In this document: piece by piece, positions 50,316 to 59,864 of the stretch
Position numbering within the stretch: the first letter of the stretch is position 1
Layout: each line of letters opens with the position of its first letter
Source: Phycisphaerae bacterium RAS2
Lineage (GTDB): Bacteria > Planctomycetota > Phycisphaerae > UBA1845 > UTPLA1
Assembly: GCA_007753915.1 (NCBI GenBank)
Contig: CP036352.1
Location: 1,674,001-1,738,000 of the forward strand
DNA: 64,000 nt
Reading direction: 5' to 3'
Made by a program: the position numbers and the translations under genes
The notes under the pieces: model-generated
The model's database searches: none
Told to the model about the DNA's origin: nothing
The model's input: the letters and a program-made list of their open reading frames with translations, nothing else

Positions 50316-52631
50316 TCAGGGCGCCAGCAACGACCGGAGCTGATCGGCGTCGCTGGTCGGCGCCTTGCACGCGAAGTTGCGACAAACAAATGCGGCCGCG
50401 CCGGTCGGCGGCGGCTGCTTGGCGGCCAGGAGAGGTATGCGCCGGGCCAGATCGGTCGCAGCGGGCGAATCCACGAAGATTCGCGCGAACACGACGTTTG
50501 GAACATACGTTTGCCATGCGGTTTCAATCAGTTTGTCGAGATCGGCGGCGTCGGCCGAGGCAGCGACGAAGGCCAGCTCCCGCGGGCGACGGTGGTAGAA
50601 GTCGATCGCGGCCAGCATTCGCTCGGAGCGGAACGGCGATTCGTCCAGTTGTTTGCTGAAGGCGCGGATCATCCGCTCGGCCTCTTCGTGGAGCTCTTTT
50701 CGATCCAGCAGCACCGCCAGGCGCTGCAGATTCATGAGTTGTACGGAATTGCCGGACGGCGTCGCGCCGTCGTTGATGTCCTTGGCGCGAACAATCAGCT
50801 TCTCGCCGTCAACGGGCGTGTAGTAATACGCGCCGTGATCCGCATCGCGGAAGAACATCGCCAGATCATTGTTCAATTTCTCGGCGTGGTCCAGCCATTT
50901 CGTATCAAAAGTCGTCTCATACAAGTTCAGCATCGCTTCGATCAAACAGGCGTGATCGTCGAGGTAGGCGTGCGTGTGGGACTTGCCCGCGCGGTACGTT
51001 CGCAGCAGTCGCCCGTCGCGGACCATCTGCGTCATGACGAAGTTCGCCGCCTTTTCCGCTGACGCGCGATAGCGATCATCGCCAAGAATTCGCGCCCCGC
51101 GCGCCATGCTCGCGATCATCATGCTGTTCCAGCCGGACAGCACTTTGTCATCCAAGTGCGGCTTGACGCGCTTCTCCCGCGTGGCAAAGAGCGTCGCACG
51201 GGCCGCGTCCAGGCGCTTCTCCGCTTCGACGGCATCCAGCCCGTGCAGCTTTGCGACCGTCTCCAGCGGACGCTGGATGTTTAGGATGTTCGCGCCTTCC
51301 CAGTTGCCGTCTTTCGTCACATCGTAGTAATCGCAGATCAGGGCGGCGTTCTCGCCGAGCAGGGCGGTCACTTCATCCAGCGTCCAGACGTAGAATTTGC
51401 CCTCGTGGCCTTCGCTGTCCGCGTCGCGCGTCGAGTAATAGCCGCCTTCAGGGCTTTGCAGATCGGTGATGACGTAATCGAGTGTTTCGTGCGCGATCCG
51501 CGCGTAGAGCGGCTTGCCGGTTAGTTGAAACGCTTTGAGATAAATGTCGCTGACGAGCGCTTGGTCGTATAGCATCTTTTCAAAATGCGGCACGAGCCAG
51601 TCCACGTCGGTGCTGTAGCGCGCGAATCCGCCACCGAGCTGGTCGTATATCCCGCCGTGCGCCATCTTCTCCAGCGTCAACTCGACCGCCGCGAGCATTC
51701 GCGCATCCGGCTCCGGCTTGCTGCCGTTGCGCGACTCCTGCGACGCGTGATGGACGCGCAGCATGAGGTCCATCGCCATCGTCGGCGGAAACTTGTTCGT
51801 GCCGCCGCCGCTCATGCCGCCCTTGATCGGGTCAAAGGCCTTCGTCAGGAAGACCGCAGCCCGCTGCACCGCCTCCCACGGGACCATGTCCTGACCCTGC
51901 GCGACGGTGGTCAACTGTTGAACAGCCTGCGTCAACTGGTCTGCCTGGTCCAGCGCCTTTTCGCGCTGGTTCTTCCAGATGTCCGCGAGGAACTCCAGCA
52001 CGCGCTTGAAGCCCGGCCGGCCGTAACGGTCGTCGGGAGGAAAGTACGTGCCGGCGTAGAACGGCTTGAGATCGGGCGTCAGCCAGACCGACATGGGCCA
52101 GCCGCCGGAGCGCGTCAGTGCCTGCGTGGCCATCATGTAAATGTCGTCGAGGTCGGGGCGCTCCTCTCGATCAACCTTAATTGGGACAAAATGCGCATTG
52201 AGAAACGCGGCGATCTCCTCGTTCTCAAAACTCTCACGCTCCATCACGTGGCACCAGTGACACGCGGAGTAGCCGATGGAAAGGAAGATGGGCTTGTCCT
52301 CGCGGCGTGCCTTGTCGAGTGCCTCGGAACCCCATTCGTACCAATCGACGGGGTTGTACGCGTGTTGCAGCAGGTACGGACTCGTTGCCTGGGCGAGGCG
52401 ATTGGGTTTTCGTGAAGGGGTCGAGGTCGTCATGCGGGCATCCTGTTGAGGGAGTGGTGTCGATCCGGCGTCGCTCGTTGCTGGCGCGCTCGCACGGTCA
52501 TGTTGGGCGATTTCACTGTTGTCGTGGCGAACGTTGCATCCGAAGGTCAGCAACGCGACCAAACCGGCAGTCAACGGAATTGCGACATACCGGTAGCGCT
52601 GCAGCGTGACGATCGAGTATGCTCTGGACAT
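50316..52631 (-). CDS. DUF255/YyaL thioredoxin-fold protein with exported N-terminus
   Basis: A 771-residue protein. After residue 67 it follows the DUF255 family: [20 protein letters not shown], then the thioredoxin-like [18 protein letters not shown] (CHWC) and [14 protein letters not shown], followed by a six-hairpin-type helical domain. The family is annotated as a thioredoxin-domain, nucleoside-epimerase-like protein, function unproven. Before residue 67 is a hydrophobic stretch ([18 protein letters not shown]) that could be a signal peptide or an imperfect lipobox (TFGC). The start at 52631 is supported by TATACT exactly 7 bases upstream; a family-typical start would be the ATG at 52433. 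Confidence 0.83.
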   Translation of the reverse strand: MSRAYSIVTLQRYRYVAIPLTAGLVALLTFGCNVRHDNSEIAQHDRASAPATSDAGSTPLPQQDARMTTSTPSRKPNRLAQATSPYLLQHAYNPVDWYEWGSEALDKARREDKPIFLSIGYSACHWCHVMERESFENEEIAAFLNAHFVPIKVDREERPDLDDIYMMATQALTRSGGWPMSVWLTPDLKPFYAGTYFPPDDRYGRPGFKRVLEFLADIWKNQREKALDQADQLTQAVQQLTTVAQGQDMVPWEAVQRAAVFLTKAFDPIKGGMSGGGTNKFPPTMAMDLMLRVHHASQESRNGSKPEPDARMLAAVELTLEKMAHGGIYDQLGGGFARYSTDVDWLVPHFEKMLYDQALVSDIYLKAFQLTGKPLYARIAHETLDYVITDLQSPEGGYYSTRDADSEGHEGKFYVWTLDEVTALLGENAALICDYYDVTKDGNWEGANILNIQRPLETVAKLHGLDAVEAEKRLDAARATLFATREKRVKPHLDDKVLSGWNSMMIASMARGARILGDDRYRASAEKAANFVMTQMVRDGRLLRTYRAGKSHTHAYLDDHACLIEAMLNLYETTFDTKWLDHAEKLNNDLAMFFRDADHGAYYYTPVDGEKLIVRAKDINDGATPSGNSVQLMNLQRLAVLLDRKELHEEAERMIRAFSKQLDESPFRSERMLAAIDFYHRRPRELAFVAASADAADLDKLIETAWQTYVPNVVFARIFVDSPAATDLARRIPLLAAKQPPPTGAAAFVCRNFACKAPTSDADQLRSLLAP

Positions 52632-52638
52632 CGCCGGG

Positions 52639-52644
52639 AGTATA
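52639..52644 (-). promoter_or_regulatory. Candidate -10 box of the DUF255 gene (leaderless type)
   Basis: On the minus strand TATACT is followed by CCCGGCG and then ATG, so the transcription start would fall on the start codon. No Shine-Dalgarno. -35 not recognisable. Confidence 0.45.
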
Positions 52645-52733
52645 GGGCGAACGTCCCAAAGAGCCGATTGCGCAAGCAATCGCACCACCAATGGGAGACC
52701 GCGTTAGCTGCCGGGTTGTTGAGCGCAATAAGG

Positions 52734-52774
52734 TGGCCCGGTCGCCCAAACGGTGAGTCCAGACGACCGGGCCA
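52734..52774 (-). terminator. Hairpin likely ending sppA
   Basis: Perfect 11-bp stem: TGGCCCGGTCG (52774-52764 on the minus strand) with CGACCGGGCCA (52744-52734), 19-base loop, followed by CCTTATTG. About 160 bases after the sppA stop. Confidence 0.55.
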
Positions 52775-52935
52775 GAGGGTGGAGTGGGATCTGTTAAAGC
52801 CGGAGTCCTTACGTCTCCGGGTTTGTTCTGGTTCGAACGGGTCTCAACTTCTTAGACCCTCGCGGCTCTCCAAGGTTAGGCCGTTTTCTCACAACCGCGA
52901 CACACTCTTGTATCAACGTCTTGCCGCGCCGGGCC

Positions 52936-54819
52936 TCACTTCGACAAGGTCGTGAAGCTCGGGCCAATCAGTAATACTCCGTCGCGTGACAAAAGTTCCA
53001 TGTGGATCAGAAAATCCTCCACGGCCCGTGCCTTGACCGGGTCGAGACGACGGACGGCTTCCAGGCCCGCCGCCATCGCGGGCATCTGTGCATACCGCGA
53101 AAGCGCCTGGACGCCCGTTCGCACAACCGCGCCGGTGTGGATGAACTCATGGTCCTTGTCCTTCCCGCCGCTGAACGCCTCCGCGAAGATGTCACTCAAG
53201 CTCTTGGGCTTGGGGAAGACTTTCAATTCGTAGTCGCTTTCGATATCCGCCTCGCTTGCGGTGTAGCGAATTGCATCGGCGAATCCACCAAGTCGATCGA
53301 CGAGGCCGATCTCAATCGCCTGATCGCCGGTGTACACGCGACCGCCGGCGAGGCTCTCCAGATCGCCCTTGATCTTGTCGCCTCGGCCCTGTGTGACGCG
53401 CTCCTTGAACTCGCCATAGATGCGGTTCATGAAGCCACTGATGACCTTGTGCTCCTCTTCGGTGAACTTGCGGTTGCTGTTCATGAGGTCGGCGTGCTTG
53501 CCGCGCTTGTATTCATGGCCGGTGACGCCGACCCAGTCCCACAGGCCTTTCGTCACCATTTTGCCGCCGACAACGCCGATGGAACCGGTGATGGTTGAGG
53601 GCTGCGCGAAGATGGCGTCCGCCTGCGTGGCGACGTAGTACCCGCCGCTGCCGGCGACGTTGCCCATTGAACAGATAAACGGTCGGCCGCTCTTCTTAAA
53701 TCGCATCGTGGCTTCGGCGATGATTTCGCTGGCGATGGCCGATCCGCCGGGCGAATCGACGCGCAGGATGAGCGCCTTCACGTTCTTGTCCGCCGCTGCC
53801 TCGGCGATGGCCTTGCGCACTGTGTCGGACCCGGCGTTGGACGGCGGTCCGCCGAACATGCCCGGCTCGCTTGCGCCCTGGGTGATCGGGCCTTCGACGT
53901 AAACCACGGCGATGGCGGGCTTCTCCGACTCTTCCTTCGGCTTCATGACTTCGGCGAAGAAACCCCAGATCGCGAACGGGTTCTCAAGGTCAAGCTCCGG
54001 CCCCTTTTTGCGTCCGTAGTCGAAGGCGACTTTCGCGCTTTTGCCGTACTTCTTGCGAATGGCTTTGACGAAGTCCTCGCGGAACATCAATTCGTCAACG
54101 AGGCCGGCTTCCTTCGCCTCGGCGGGTGACAGGATGGCCTTGTCGATCAACTTCTCGAATTCCGCAGCTTCGATCTTGCGGCTCTTGCAGATTTCGCTCT
54201 TGAGCGTGGCAAAGATCGAATCGATGAGTCGATTGGTCTGCTCTTCCGCGGGCTTGCTCGGACCTTCAAGGTAGAACGGCTCGCCGGCGGACTTGTAGTC
54301 GCCGCAGTGAATGATGTCGGCCTGCACGCCGATCTTGTCCAGCATGCGCTTGAAGTACAGTCCCTCGGAATACATGCCGGCCAGTTCGACCACGCCGCGC
54401 GGCATCATCACCAGCTTGCTCGCGGCCGAGGCCAGCATCAACCGGCCCATGCCGAGCGTCTCGGTGAAGACCCACACGTCCTTGTCGGCCGCACGCAGCG
54501 CTTCGATCTGCGTGCGCAATTCCTGAATCTGGGCGACGCCCAGTGCCGCGTTCTCGACATCGAGGATGACCGCCTTCACCTTGTCGTCCGTCCGGGCCTT
54601 CTTGAACTTGGCCAGCAGATCGAACATGTTGGTGGGGGCCGCGCCGCCGAACAATTCACCGAGTCCGGCCATCTGCTCCGGCTGCTCGGAAATCTCACCG
54701 GCGACTTTGAAGTAGGCGACGATGCTCTTGCCTTCCTGCGCGCGGGCGGTCTGCGCGAACGCCGGCGCAAGAAGCGTGACGGACATCATTAAGGCGAGGT
54801 TTCGGATCGTGCTTCGCAT
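52936..54819 (-). CDS. sppA: Signal peptide peptidase SppA, 67-kDa type
   Basis: A 627-residue serine protease that degrades cleaved signal peptides in the membrane. Both halves of the tandem crotonase-like fold are present. The general-base lysine is in CGDYKSAGEPFYLEGPS and the nucleophile serine in GNVAGSGGYYVATQADAIFA, matching E. coli Lys209/Ser409 in order. A signal or anchor (LALMMSVTLLAPAFAQTARA) opens the protein, and the C-terminal 90 residues extend beyond the core. The ATG at 54819 starts that signal; the frame is open upstream to 54936 but not coding-like. Confidence 0.92.
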   Translation of the reverse strand: MRSTIRNLALMMSVTLLAPAFAQTARAQEGKSIVAYFKVAGEISEQPEQMAGLGELFGGAAPTNMFDLLAKFKKARTDDKVKAVILDVENAALGVAQIQELRTQIEALRAADKDVWVFTETLGMGRLMLASAASKLVMMPRGVVELAGMYSEGLYFKRMLDKIGVQADIIHCGDYKSAGEPFYLEGPSKPAEEQTNRLIDSIFATLKSEICKSRKIEAAEFEKLIDKAILSPAEAKEAGLVDELMFREDFVKAIRKKYGKSAKVAFDYGRKKGPELDLENPFAIWGFFAEVMKPKEESEKPAIAVVYVEGPITQGASEPGMFGGPPSNAGSDTVRKAIAEAAADKNVKALILRVDSPGGSAIASEIIAEATMRFKKSGRPFICSMGNVAGSGGYYVATQADAIFAQPSTITGSIGVVGGKMVTKGLWDWVGVTGHEYKRGKHADLMNSNRKFTEEEHKVISGFMNRIYGEFKERVTQGRGDKIKGDLESLAGGRVYTGDQAIEIGLVDRLGGFADAIRYTASEADIESDYELKVFPKPKSLSDIFAEAFSGGKDKDHEFIHTGAVVRTGVQALSRYAQMPAMAAGLEAVRRLDPVKARAVEDFLIHMELLSRDGVLLIGPSFTTLSK

Positions 54820-54998
54820 GGTTTGAGGCTCCACATCAAAGAGTGAATTGTGCCGGTTCTGCCGAATATTTGACCCATCGTGGCGGCGGCCGGCGGTTCT
54901 CGGTTTCTCCACCTTTTCGAATCCCAAGCCGTACAACGAAATCGCCTCCCGACATTCACGCGGCGTCAGGCGGCCGGAAAATCGGAGATGAAACCCGC

Positions 54999-55445
54999 TT
55001 AATCCGCTTGTTCGGTTCGAGCCGGACGTTCGTCGCCGCGCTTGGGGTGGCCGGTCTGGATGCCGCCGAAGCCCTTGATCGAGGGCATGTCGTCGGGCTT
55101 TTCGTCCGGGTGATAGGCAAAGATTTCAACTCGGACGACTTCGTCGAACGGCAGGGTGACGACAAACGCGCCGACCTTGTAGGCGTCGTCGGCCGGGGCG
55201 CACTCAAACGTGAGTGAGCCGGTCGTCGGGCCCGTGACAAGCTCCTTCAGCTCGTACGAAAACCCGTCGCGCAGGTAAAGAATCGAACGCGCCTCCAGCT
55301 TTTCGATGAACGCGCAGGCGGCCTTGTCGCGATCGATCGCGTCGTCCTTAAGCTTCGGAAAATGCGAACGGGCGCAGCGCCGCTTGGCTTCGGCGATGCG
55401 GGTCTGGTAAGCGCCGCCGAACCACCAGTCGTGATCGAAAATCAT
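54999..55445 (-). CDS. Conserved-looking cytoplasmic protein of unknown function
   Basis: A 148-residue protein beginning MIFDHDWWFGGAYQTRIAEA, with two cysteines (positions 27 and 42 of about 148) near a helix and then a beta-sheet-like C-terminal half (TGSLTFECAPADDAYKVGAF, FDEVVRVEIFAYHPDEKPDD). No family recognised and no signal peptide seen. The ATG at 55445 is used; the frame continues open to 55601 but overlaps the promoter region of queG. It is divergent from queG with 64 bases between. It could be a small metal- or nucleotide-binding protein, but that is a guess. Confidence 0.55.
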   Translation of the reverse strand: MIFDHDWWFGGAYQTRIAEAKRRCARSHFPKLKDDAIDRDKAACAFIEKLEARSILYLRDGFSYELKELVTGPTTGSLTFECAPADDAYKVGAFVVTLPFDEVVRVEIFAYHPDEKPDDMPSIKGFGGIQTGHPKRGDERPARTEQAD

Positions 55446-55496
55446 GGCAACCCCGTGCTGGGCGTGTGTGTCCACGTGACGGATCGAATTGTCGCG

Positions 55497-55502
55497 TACA
55501 AT
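55497..55502 (+). promoter_or_regulatory. Candidate -10 box of queG (leaderless type)
   Basis: TACAAT ends 7 bases before the ATG at 55510 and matches five of six consensus bases. No Shine-Dalgarno between them. Confidence 0.45.
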
Positions 55503-55509
55503 CAGGCGA

Positions 55510-56496
55510 ATGTCAAACGCGCTTCCGAATCTTGCCGCAACGGCGCGCGCCGCGCTGGTTCGAGACGCTGCGTCGCAGTTGGGCCTTGATGCGTGCGGCA
55601 TCGGACCGGCTGCGCCGATTCCGCGCGGCGAATACTTGCGCGCGTGGCTGGCGTCCGGCCGATCGGGAACGATGCGTTATCTGAATCGCCACGTGGCGTC
55701 GCGCGAGGACGTGCGAGTCTGGTTGCCATGGGCAAAGAGTGTGATCGTCGCGGCGTTGAATTACCGGCAAGCTGAACCGGCTGGGACCGAGCCGCCGGCG
55801 CGCCATTCACCGCGCGGCCGTGTCGCGATGTACGCCTGGGGCGAGGACTACCATGTCGTGTTGAAAGAGAAGCTGGCGGCACTGGCTGAGCGGTTGCAGG
55901 CTTCGCTGGGGCAGCCGTTTCAATTCAAGGTTTGCGTTGATACGTCGGCCATCCTGGAACGTGAGCTGGCCGCGATGGCGGGGGTGGGATGGATCGGAAA
56001 AAATACGCTAGTCTTAAACACCGCGCTGGGGTCCTGCTTTGTGCTGGGGGAATTGTTCACTGACCTGGACCTTCCGTTCGACGCGCCGCAGGCGGATCAT
56101 TGCGGCAGTTGCACACGATGCCTCGATGCATGCCCGACCGGGGCATTCCCGGTGGCCTACGAGATGGACGCGAGCCGGTGCATTTCGTATTTGACGATTG
56201 AGCATCGCGGCGAGATCGATCCTGAACTGGCGGCGGACATGGGAGACTGGGTCTTCGGCTGCGACGTTTGCCAGGACGTGTGTCCGTTCAATCAGGGCCA
56301 TCTTGAGACGAGCGAGCCACGGTTGATGGGTACGCTCGATTCGGCGCGGCCGCGCCTAGGAGACCTCGCGCGCTGGAACGGGCCGACGCATCGTCGCGCG
56401 ACCGCGGGCAGGGCAACGGCGCGTGCGACGCCGGCCACATGGCGGCGCAGTGCGCGGATCGCGCTGGAAAACATCGTCCGTCGTGCGGCCCCGTGA
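55510..56496 (+). CDS. queG: Epoxyqueuosine reductase
   Basis: A 328-residue cobalamin-dependent enzyme that reduces epoxyqueuosine to queuosine in tRNA anticodons (position 34). It has the catalytic-site VDTSAILERELAAMAGVGWI (with the conserved Asp), GSCFVLGEL, and two [4Fe-4S] motifs, CGSCTRCLDACPTGA and CDVCQDVCPFN. The end resembles the family RNAAVALGN-type finish (SARIALENIV), so it stops a little after the core and lacks the C-terminal HEAT domain of longer forms such as E. coli (379). The ATG at 55510 is favoured by the -10 box 7 bases upstream; TTG at 55489 is possible. No other queuosine gene is nearby. Confidence 0.93.
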   Translation: MSNALPNLAATARAALVRDAASQLGLDACGIGPAAPIPRGEYLRAWLASGRSGTMRYLNRHVASREDVRVWLPWAKSVIVAALNYRQAEPAGTEPPARHSPRGRVAMYAWGEDYHVVLKEKLAALAERLQASLGQPFQFKVCVDTSAILERELAAMAGVGWIGKNTLVLNTALGSCFVLGELFTDLDLPFDAPQADHCGSCTRCLDACPTGAFPVAYEMDASRCISYLTIEHRGEIDPELAADMGDWVFGCDVCQDVCPFNQGHLETSEPRLMGTLDSARPRLGDLARWNGPTHRRATAGRATARATPATWRRSARIALENIVRRAAP

Positions 56497-56513
56497 CGAA
56501 TCCGCGCGGCGGA

Positions 56514-58211
56514 CTACTCGCGTGTGTACACGCGCCGGCCACCGACAAACGTCTGATTCACGCGGACAAAGCGGATGGCCGCGGAACGGATTGAAAGGAT
56601 GTCGGCGTCGAGAATCACAAAGTCCGCCAGGGCGCCGGGGCGGATGACGCCCAGCTTCCCCTCGTCGCCGGCAGCCCGAGCCGCACCCATCGTATAAGCT
56701 CGCAGCGCCTGCTCGCTGGTGATGTTCTGCTCGGGGACAAATGTCTGGTCATTCAGAGTTCGCCCCGTCACCGCGGCGTGGATGCCCTCCATCGGATTCA
56801 GCGAGACAACCGGCCAGTCGCTTCCGAACGCCACGACCGCGCCCGATTCAATCAGCGAGCGAAATGCGTAGCTCGTCCGGCACCGCTCGATTCCGATCGC
56901 GCCGACCGCATAGCGGCCGTCGTCGGCCTTGTGCAGCGGCTGCATCGACGCGACAACGCCCAGTTTCGCAAACCGCTCAATGTCTTCCGGCAGGAGATGC
57001 TGGGCGTGCTCAATGCGCAGGGGGAACTCGTGCTCGTCCGACTGCGCTTCGACGCTGCGGCGAACCTGCTCGTATGTGTCAAGGACAATGCGATTGGCCT
57101 GGTCGCCGATGGCGTGAATCGCCGGTGAAAACCCCTCGTCCAACGCGGCCTCGCACATTCGCGTCAGGTGCGTCGCGTCGGGTTGAGCGCCGCCGTCGGC
57201 ATACATCACTTCGCGCAGGACACCGTGATTGGCCGGCTGATCGGCATACGGATCGGTCATGGAGGCCGTGCGCGAGCCGAGCGAGCCGTCCATGAATTGT
57301 TTGAATCCGCAGATACGCAGCCGTTCGTCGCCGCGGCGGCGACCGATCTTGTCGAGGTAGGGTTCCCAATCGCTTTCCATGACGTACATTCGCACGCGCA
57401 GCGTGAGGCGATCGGCATCGTCGGCGCGCAGGAGCACCGCATAGTCGCTCCACGGCGACATCGTGTGAGCTGCCGTGATGCCGTGCGAATTCGCGTGGTG
57501 CATGGCTGCTGCCAGGGCTGTGTCCAATTCGCCCGCCGACGGCGTCGGCACATGGCGCGACACCAAACCGATGGCCGACTCCTTGAGGATGCCGGTCGGC
57601 TCGCCGGTCTTCGCATCACGCTCGATCAGCCCGCCGGGCGGATCGGGCGGACCGTCGCGCGTGATTCCCGCGAGTTTCAACGCAGCGCTGTTCGCCAGTG
57701 CGCCGTGACCGTCCATGCGGTGCAGCAGCGTCGGTCGATCGCCGGTAATCGAATCGATCCATGACTTGTCGGGCTGCGCCGGGTCGGGCCAGCTTTCGGT
57801 GGACCAGCGCCCGCCGAGGATCCAACGACCTTGCGGGGTCGCCTTGGCGCGCGCCGCGATGCGCTCAATGAAGGCGGCGCGATCGGGAGCGTCGCGAAGA
57901 TTCAGTCGTGTCAGTTGCAGCCCGCCGGAGACGAGGTGAAGGTGGGCGTCGATCAGGCCGGGGACGACGCGAGCCTGCCGCGCGTCGATGACCTGAGTTC
58001 GCCGCCCGATGCGCGACGGCTCCGGCATTTCATCGCCGACGTAGACAAACTCGTCGCCGCGCACCGCCAGGACACTCGCCTCGGGCTGGTCCGGGTTGCC
58101 GGTCCAGATCATTGCGTTGTGGACGACCAGGTCGTAATCCCGTGCGCCGCCGGAGCAGCCGGCCACGAGCCCGCCCAGCGCGACAATACTGATCCCAATC
58201 CATCGACTCAC
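56514..58211 (-). CDS. YtcJ-type metal-dependent amidohydrolase, lipoprotein
   Basis: A 565-residue amidohydrolase family 3 enzyme. Metal-site motifs are GLIDAHLHLVSGG (HxH), HAIGDQANR, RIEHAQHLLPEDIERF and GSDWPVVSLNPMEG, all in the YtcJ order. These enzymes hydrolyse amide or related bonds in small molecules; the substrate is not predictable. The N-terminus is a lipoprotein signal (ISIVALGGLVAGC, lipobox VAGC, Cys19), so it should sit in a membrane facing the periplasm. The GTG start overlaps the TGA of the upstream lipoprotein gene (GTGA). It is the last gene of an overlapping three-gene cluster with another amidohydrolase. Confidence 0.88.
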   Translation of the reverse strand: MSRWIGISIVALGGLVAGCSGGARDYDLVVHNAMIWTGNPDQPEASVLAVRGDEFVYVGDEMPEPSRIGRRTQVIDARQARVVPGLIDAHLHLVSGGLQLTRLNLRDAPDRAAFIERIAARAKATPQGRWILGGRWSTESWPDPAQPDKSWIDSITGDRPTLLHRMDGHGALANSAALKLAGITRDGPPDPPGGLIERDAKTGEPTGILKESAIGLVSRHVPTPSAGELDTALAAAMHHANSHGITAAHTMSPWSDYAVLLRADDADRLTLRVRMYVMESDWEPYLDKIGRRRGDERLRICGFKQFMDGSLGSRTASMTDPYADQPANHGVLREVMYADGGAQPDATHLTRMCEAALDEGFSPAIHAIGDQANRIVLDTYEQVRRSVEAQSDEHEFPLRIEHAQHLLPEDIERFAKLGVVASMQPLHKADDGRYAVGAIGIERCRTSYAFRSLIESGAVVAFGSDWPVVSLNPMEGIHAAVTGRTLNDQTFVPEQNITSEQALRAYTMGAARAAGDEGKLGVIRPGALADFVILDADILSIRSAAIRFVRVNQTFVGGRRVYTRE

Positions 58212-58930
58212 TGCGAGGCTCCTTGCTTGCTCGAATTCCTTGTGTCCGAGTCCACCGCGGAGGCCGGTTCGGGTGCGGTTGGTCTGGCGCGAGTTCGTTT
58301 GATCTCATTCAGTGCGCCGAAGACGGTGCGCCGGTCCTCCTGCGCGGTAAAAGACCCGCGCAACCGGCACGGTCCGAACAAATCGTCGGTGTCCTTAACG
58401 TCCTTTGCACGAAGCAGGCTGCCCGACTCGATCTGTCCGACCAGCGGCTTGCCCGGCCGGGGCGGCTGAAAATAGACAAACCCAGCGCCTTCATAGCTGA
58501 ACACGCCGCCCGGCGTCACGAGGTAGTACGTGATCGCTGCATTGGTTTGAGTCGATTCCGCGTGGGTGCGCCCGGGGTAGGGCACCCAGAAGACCTCGAC
58601 GTGAACCATTTGTGAATTCCAGCCGGATTGAGCGTTTGAATTGGCACGCCCTTTTTTGTCCTCGGGGCCGCCCTCGACCCATTCAGGCGGAATCTCCATC
58701 ACGATCAGCCAATTCCCGTGCGCGTCACGGCAGTAATGACTGCGCTCAAACGTCTCGGCGTAGCGCACCGGTGCATCGACCTGTTTGAAGGAGAGAATCT
58801 CGATTTGATTGGGCGTTGCGTGGCACCCGCAAAGCGCCACGCACGTCGTCGCAATCCAGGAGGCCCATCCCTCGGCGCGAACGCGGGAGCGTCGAACGGC
58901 CTGGCGCGTATGCAGACGATCAGGCGTCAT
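58208..58930 (-). CDS. Lipoprotein of unknown function in amidohydrolase cluster
   Basis: A 240-residue protein with a lipoprotein-like signal (SWIATTCVALCGC, lipobox LCGC, Cys near residue 35) after an unusually long basic N-terminus. The mature part has a beta-rich domain (YRDAHGNW-like YCRDAHGNWLIVMEI, TYYLVTPGGVFSYEGAGFVY) and a low-complexity C-terminal tail. No family recognised. It is sandwiched between two amidohydrolase genes, overlapping the one upstream by 11 bases (its ATG at 58930 lies inside that gene) and the one downstream by GTGA, so all three are almost certainly co-translated. Confidence 0.68.
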   Translation of the reverse strand: MTPDRLHTRQAVRRSRVRAEGWASWIATTCVALCGCHATPNQIEILSFKQVDAPVRYAETFERSHYCRDAHGNWLIVMEIPPEWVEGGPEDKKGRANSNAQSGWNSQMVHVEVFWVPYPGRTHAESTQTNAAITYYLVTPGGVFSYEGAGFVYFQPPRPGKPLVGQIESGSLLRAKDVKDTDDLFGPCRLRGSFTAQEDRRTVFGALNEIKRTRARPTAPEPASAVDSDTRNSSKQGASQ

Positions 58931-59864
58931 GGCCGTCGAGCATGCCGTTGTCCGCGGCGCGCGTGGAACCCGGCGCGGCTCCCTCAATGCCCAGCAGGGC
59001 CAGGGAGTCTCGCTCGACAATCCCCGCCAGCGCAGCGCGCGGGATCGTGGGAAGGTTGGTCCCGGTGACAAGCTGGTTCAGGCGGTAGAGCGACTCGATG
59101 GCGACCTTCGCGGAGGTAAACGGAAAATCGCTCCCAAAGAGGAGTTTGTCGATCACGCCGTATTGATAGGCCGAAAGCAGGGCGTTGTAGGTGTGCCATG
59201 AGCGATGCAGCAGGCCGCTGATGTCCGCGAAAACGTTCGCGTGCTTGCCCAGCAGCACGATGGTCTCCTCGACCCACGGGTAGCCCAGGTGCGCGATCAC
59301 GATCTTTAACCGCGGCAGGTCGCGCGCGACTTCATCGATCAGGGACGGCCGCGCGAACTCCATCTTTCCGGCGGAGGAGAAGTGAACCCCCTGATGGATC
59401 AGGACCGGCATGCCGAGCCGCGCCGCCTCGGCGAAGACCTGCATCGCGCGGCTGTCAGCCGGGTGGAAGTCCTGCGCGGCGGGTGACACGGTGACCGCTT
59501 TCAGCCCGAACTGTTGATTGGCGTTTGCGAGATCGTCCATCGCCTCGGAGAGATTGGTCGGGTCGATGCCCACCGCGCCGATCAGTTTTTCGGGATGCTC
59601 GCGAACATAGCGAGAAATGAGACTCAACGGAACTTCCGCGCCGAGATAGCGGCTCTTGAATCCCAGCACGAAGGACTTGTCGACGGGGTCGCTCGCCGTG
59701 AAGTGGCGGGCGATCGACGCATCCGGCAACGGGCCGCTCGCGCTGCCCAGACCGGCCGCCGCGGCACGGGTCGCACGGGCTTCCAGCGCGGCCTTCGCCA
59801 TGCCCAACTGGTCGGGCGATTCCCAGACATGTGTGTGACAATCGATGATCACGGCAGGGGACAC
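58920..59864 (-). CDS. Amidohydrolase family 2 (TIM-barrel) enzyme
   Basis: A 314-residue amidohydrolase of the Amidohydro_2/ACMSD-like group. It has VIIDCHTHVWESPDQ (HxH metal ligands), MPVLIHQGVHFSS, the conserved KIVIAHLGYPWVEETI (His) and LLFGSDFPFTSAKV (Asp). Members are decarboxylases or hydrolases of aromatic and other acids; the specificity is not readable. No signal peptide, so cytoplasmic, unlike its two partners. Start GTG at 59864, or GTG four codons in. It heads the overlapping amidohydrolase-lipoprotein-amidohydrolase cluster. Confidence 0.85.
   Translation of the reverse strand: MSPAVIIDCHTHVWESPDQLGMAKAALEARATRAAAAGLGSASGPLPDASIARHFTASDPVDKSFVLGFKSRYLGAEVPLSLISRYVREHPEKLIGAVGIDPTNLSEAMDDLANANQQFGLKAVTVSPAAQDFHPADSRAMQVFAEAARLGMPVLIHQGVHFSSAGKMEFARPSLIDEVARDLPRLKIVIAHLGYPWVEETIVLLGKHANVFADISGLLHRSWHTYNALLSAYQYGVIDKLLFGSDFPFTSAKVAIESLYRLNQLVTGTNLPTIPRAALAGIVERDSLALLGIEGAAPGSTRAADNGMLDGHDA

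Larger units (their letters stand above)
52632..52935. other. 304-base gap between DUF255 and SppA genes
   Basis: It holds the leaderless-type promoter candidate of the DUF255 gene (52639-52644), two hairpins that could end sppA transcription (52734-52774 and CCGGAG/CTCCGG at 52800-52820) and nothing else I can identify. Confidence 0.55.
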
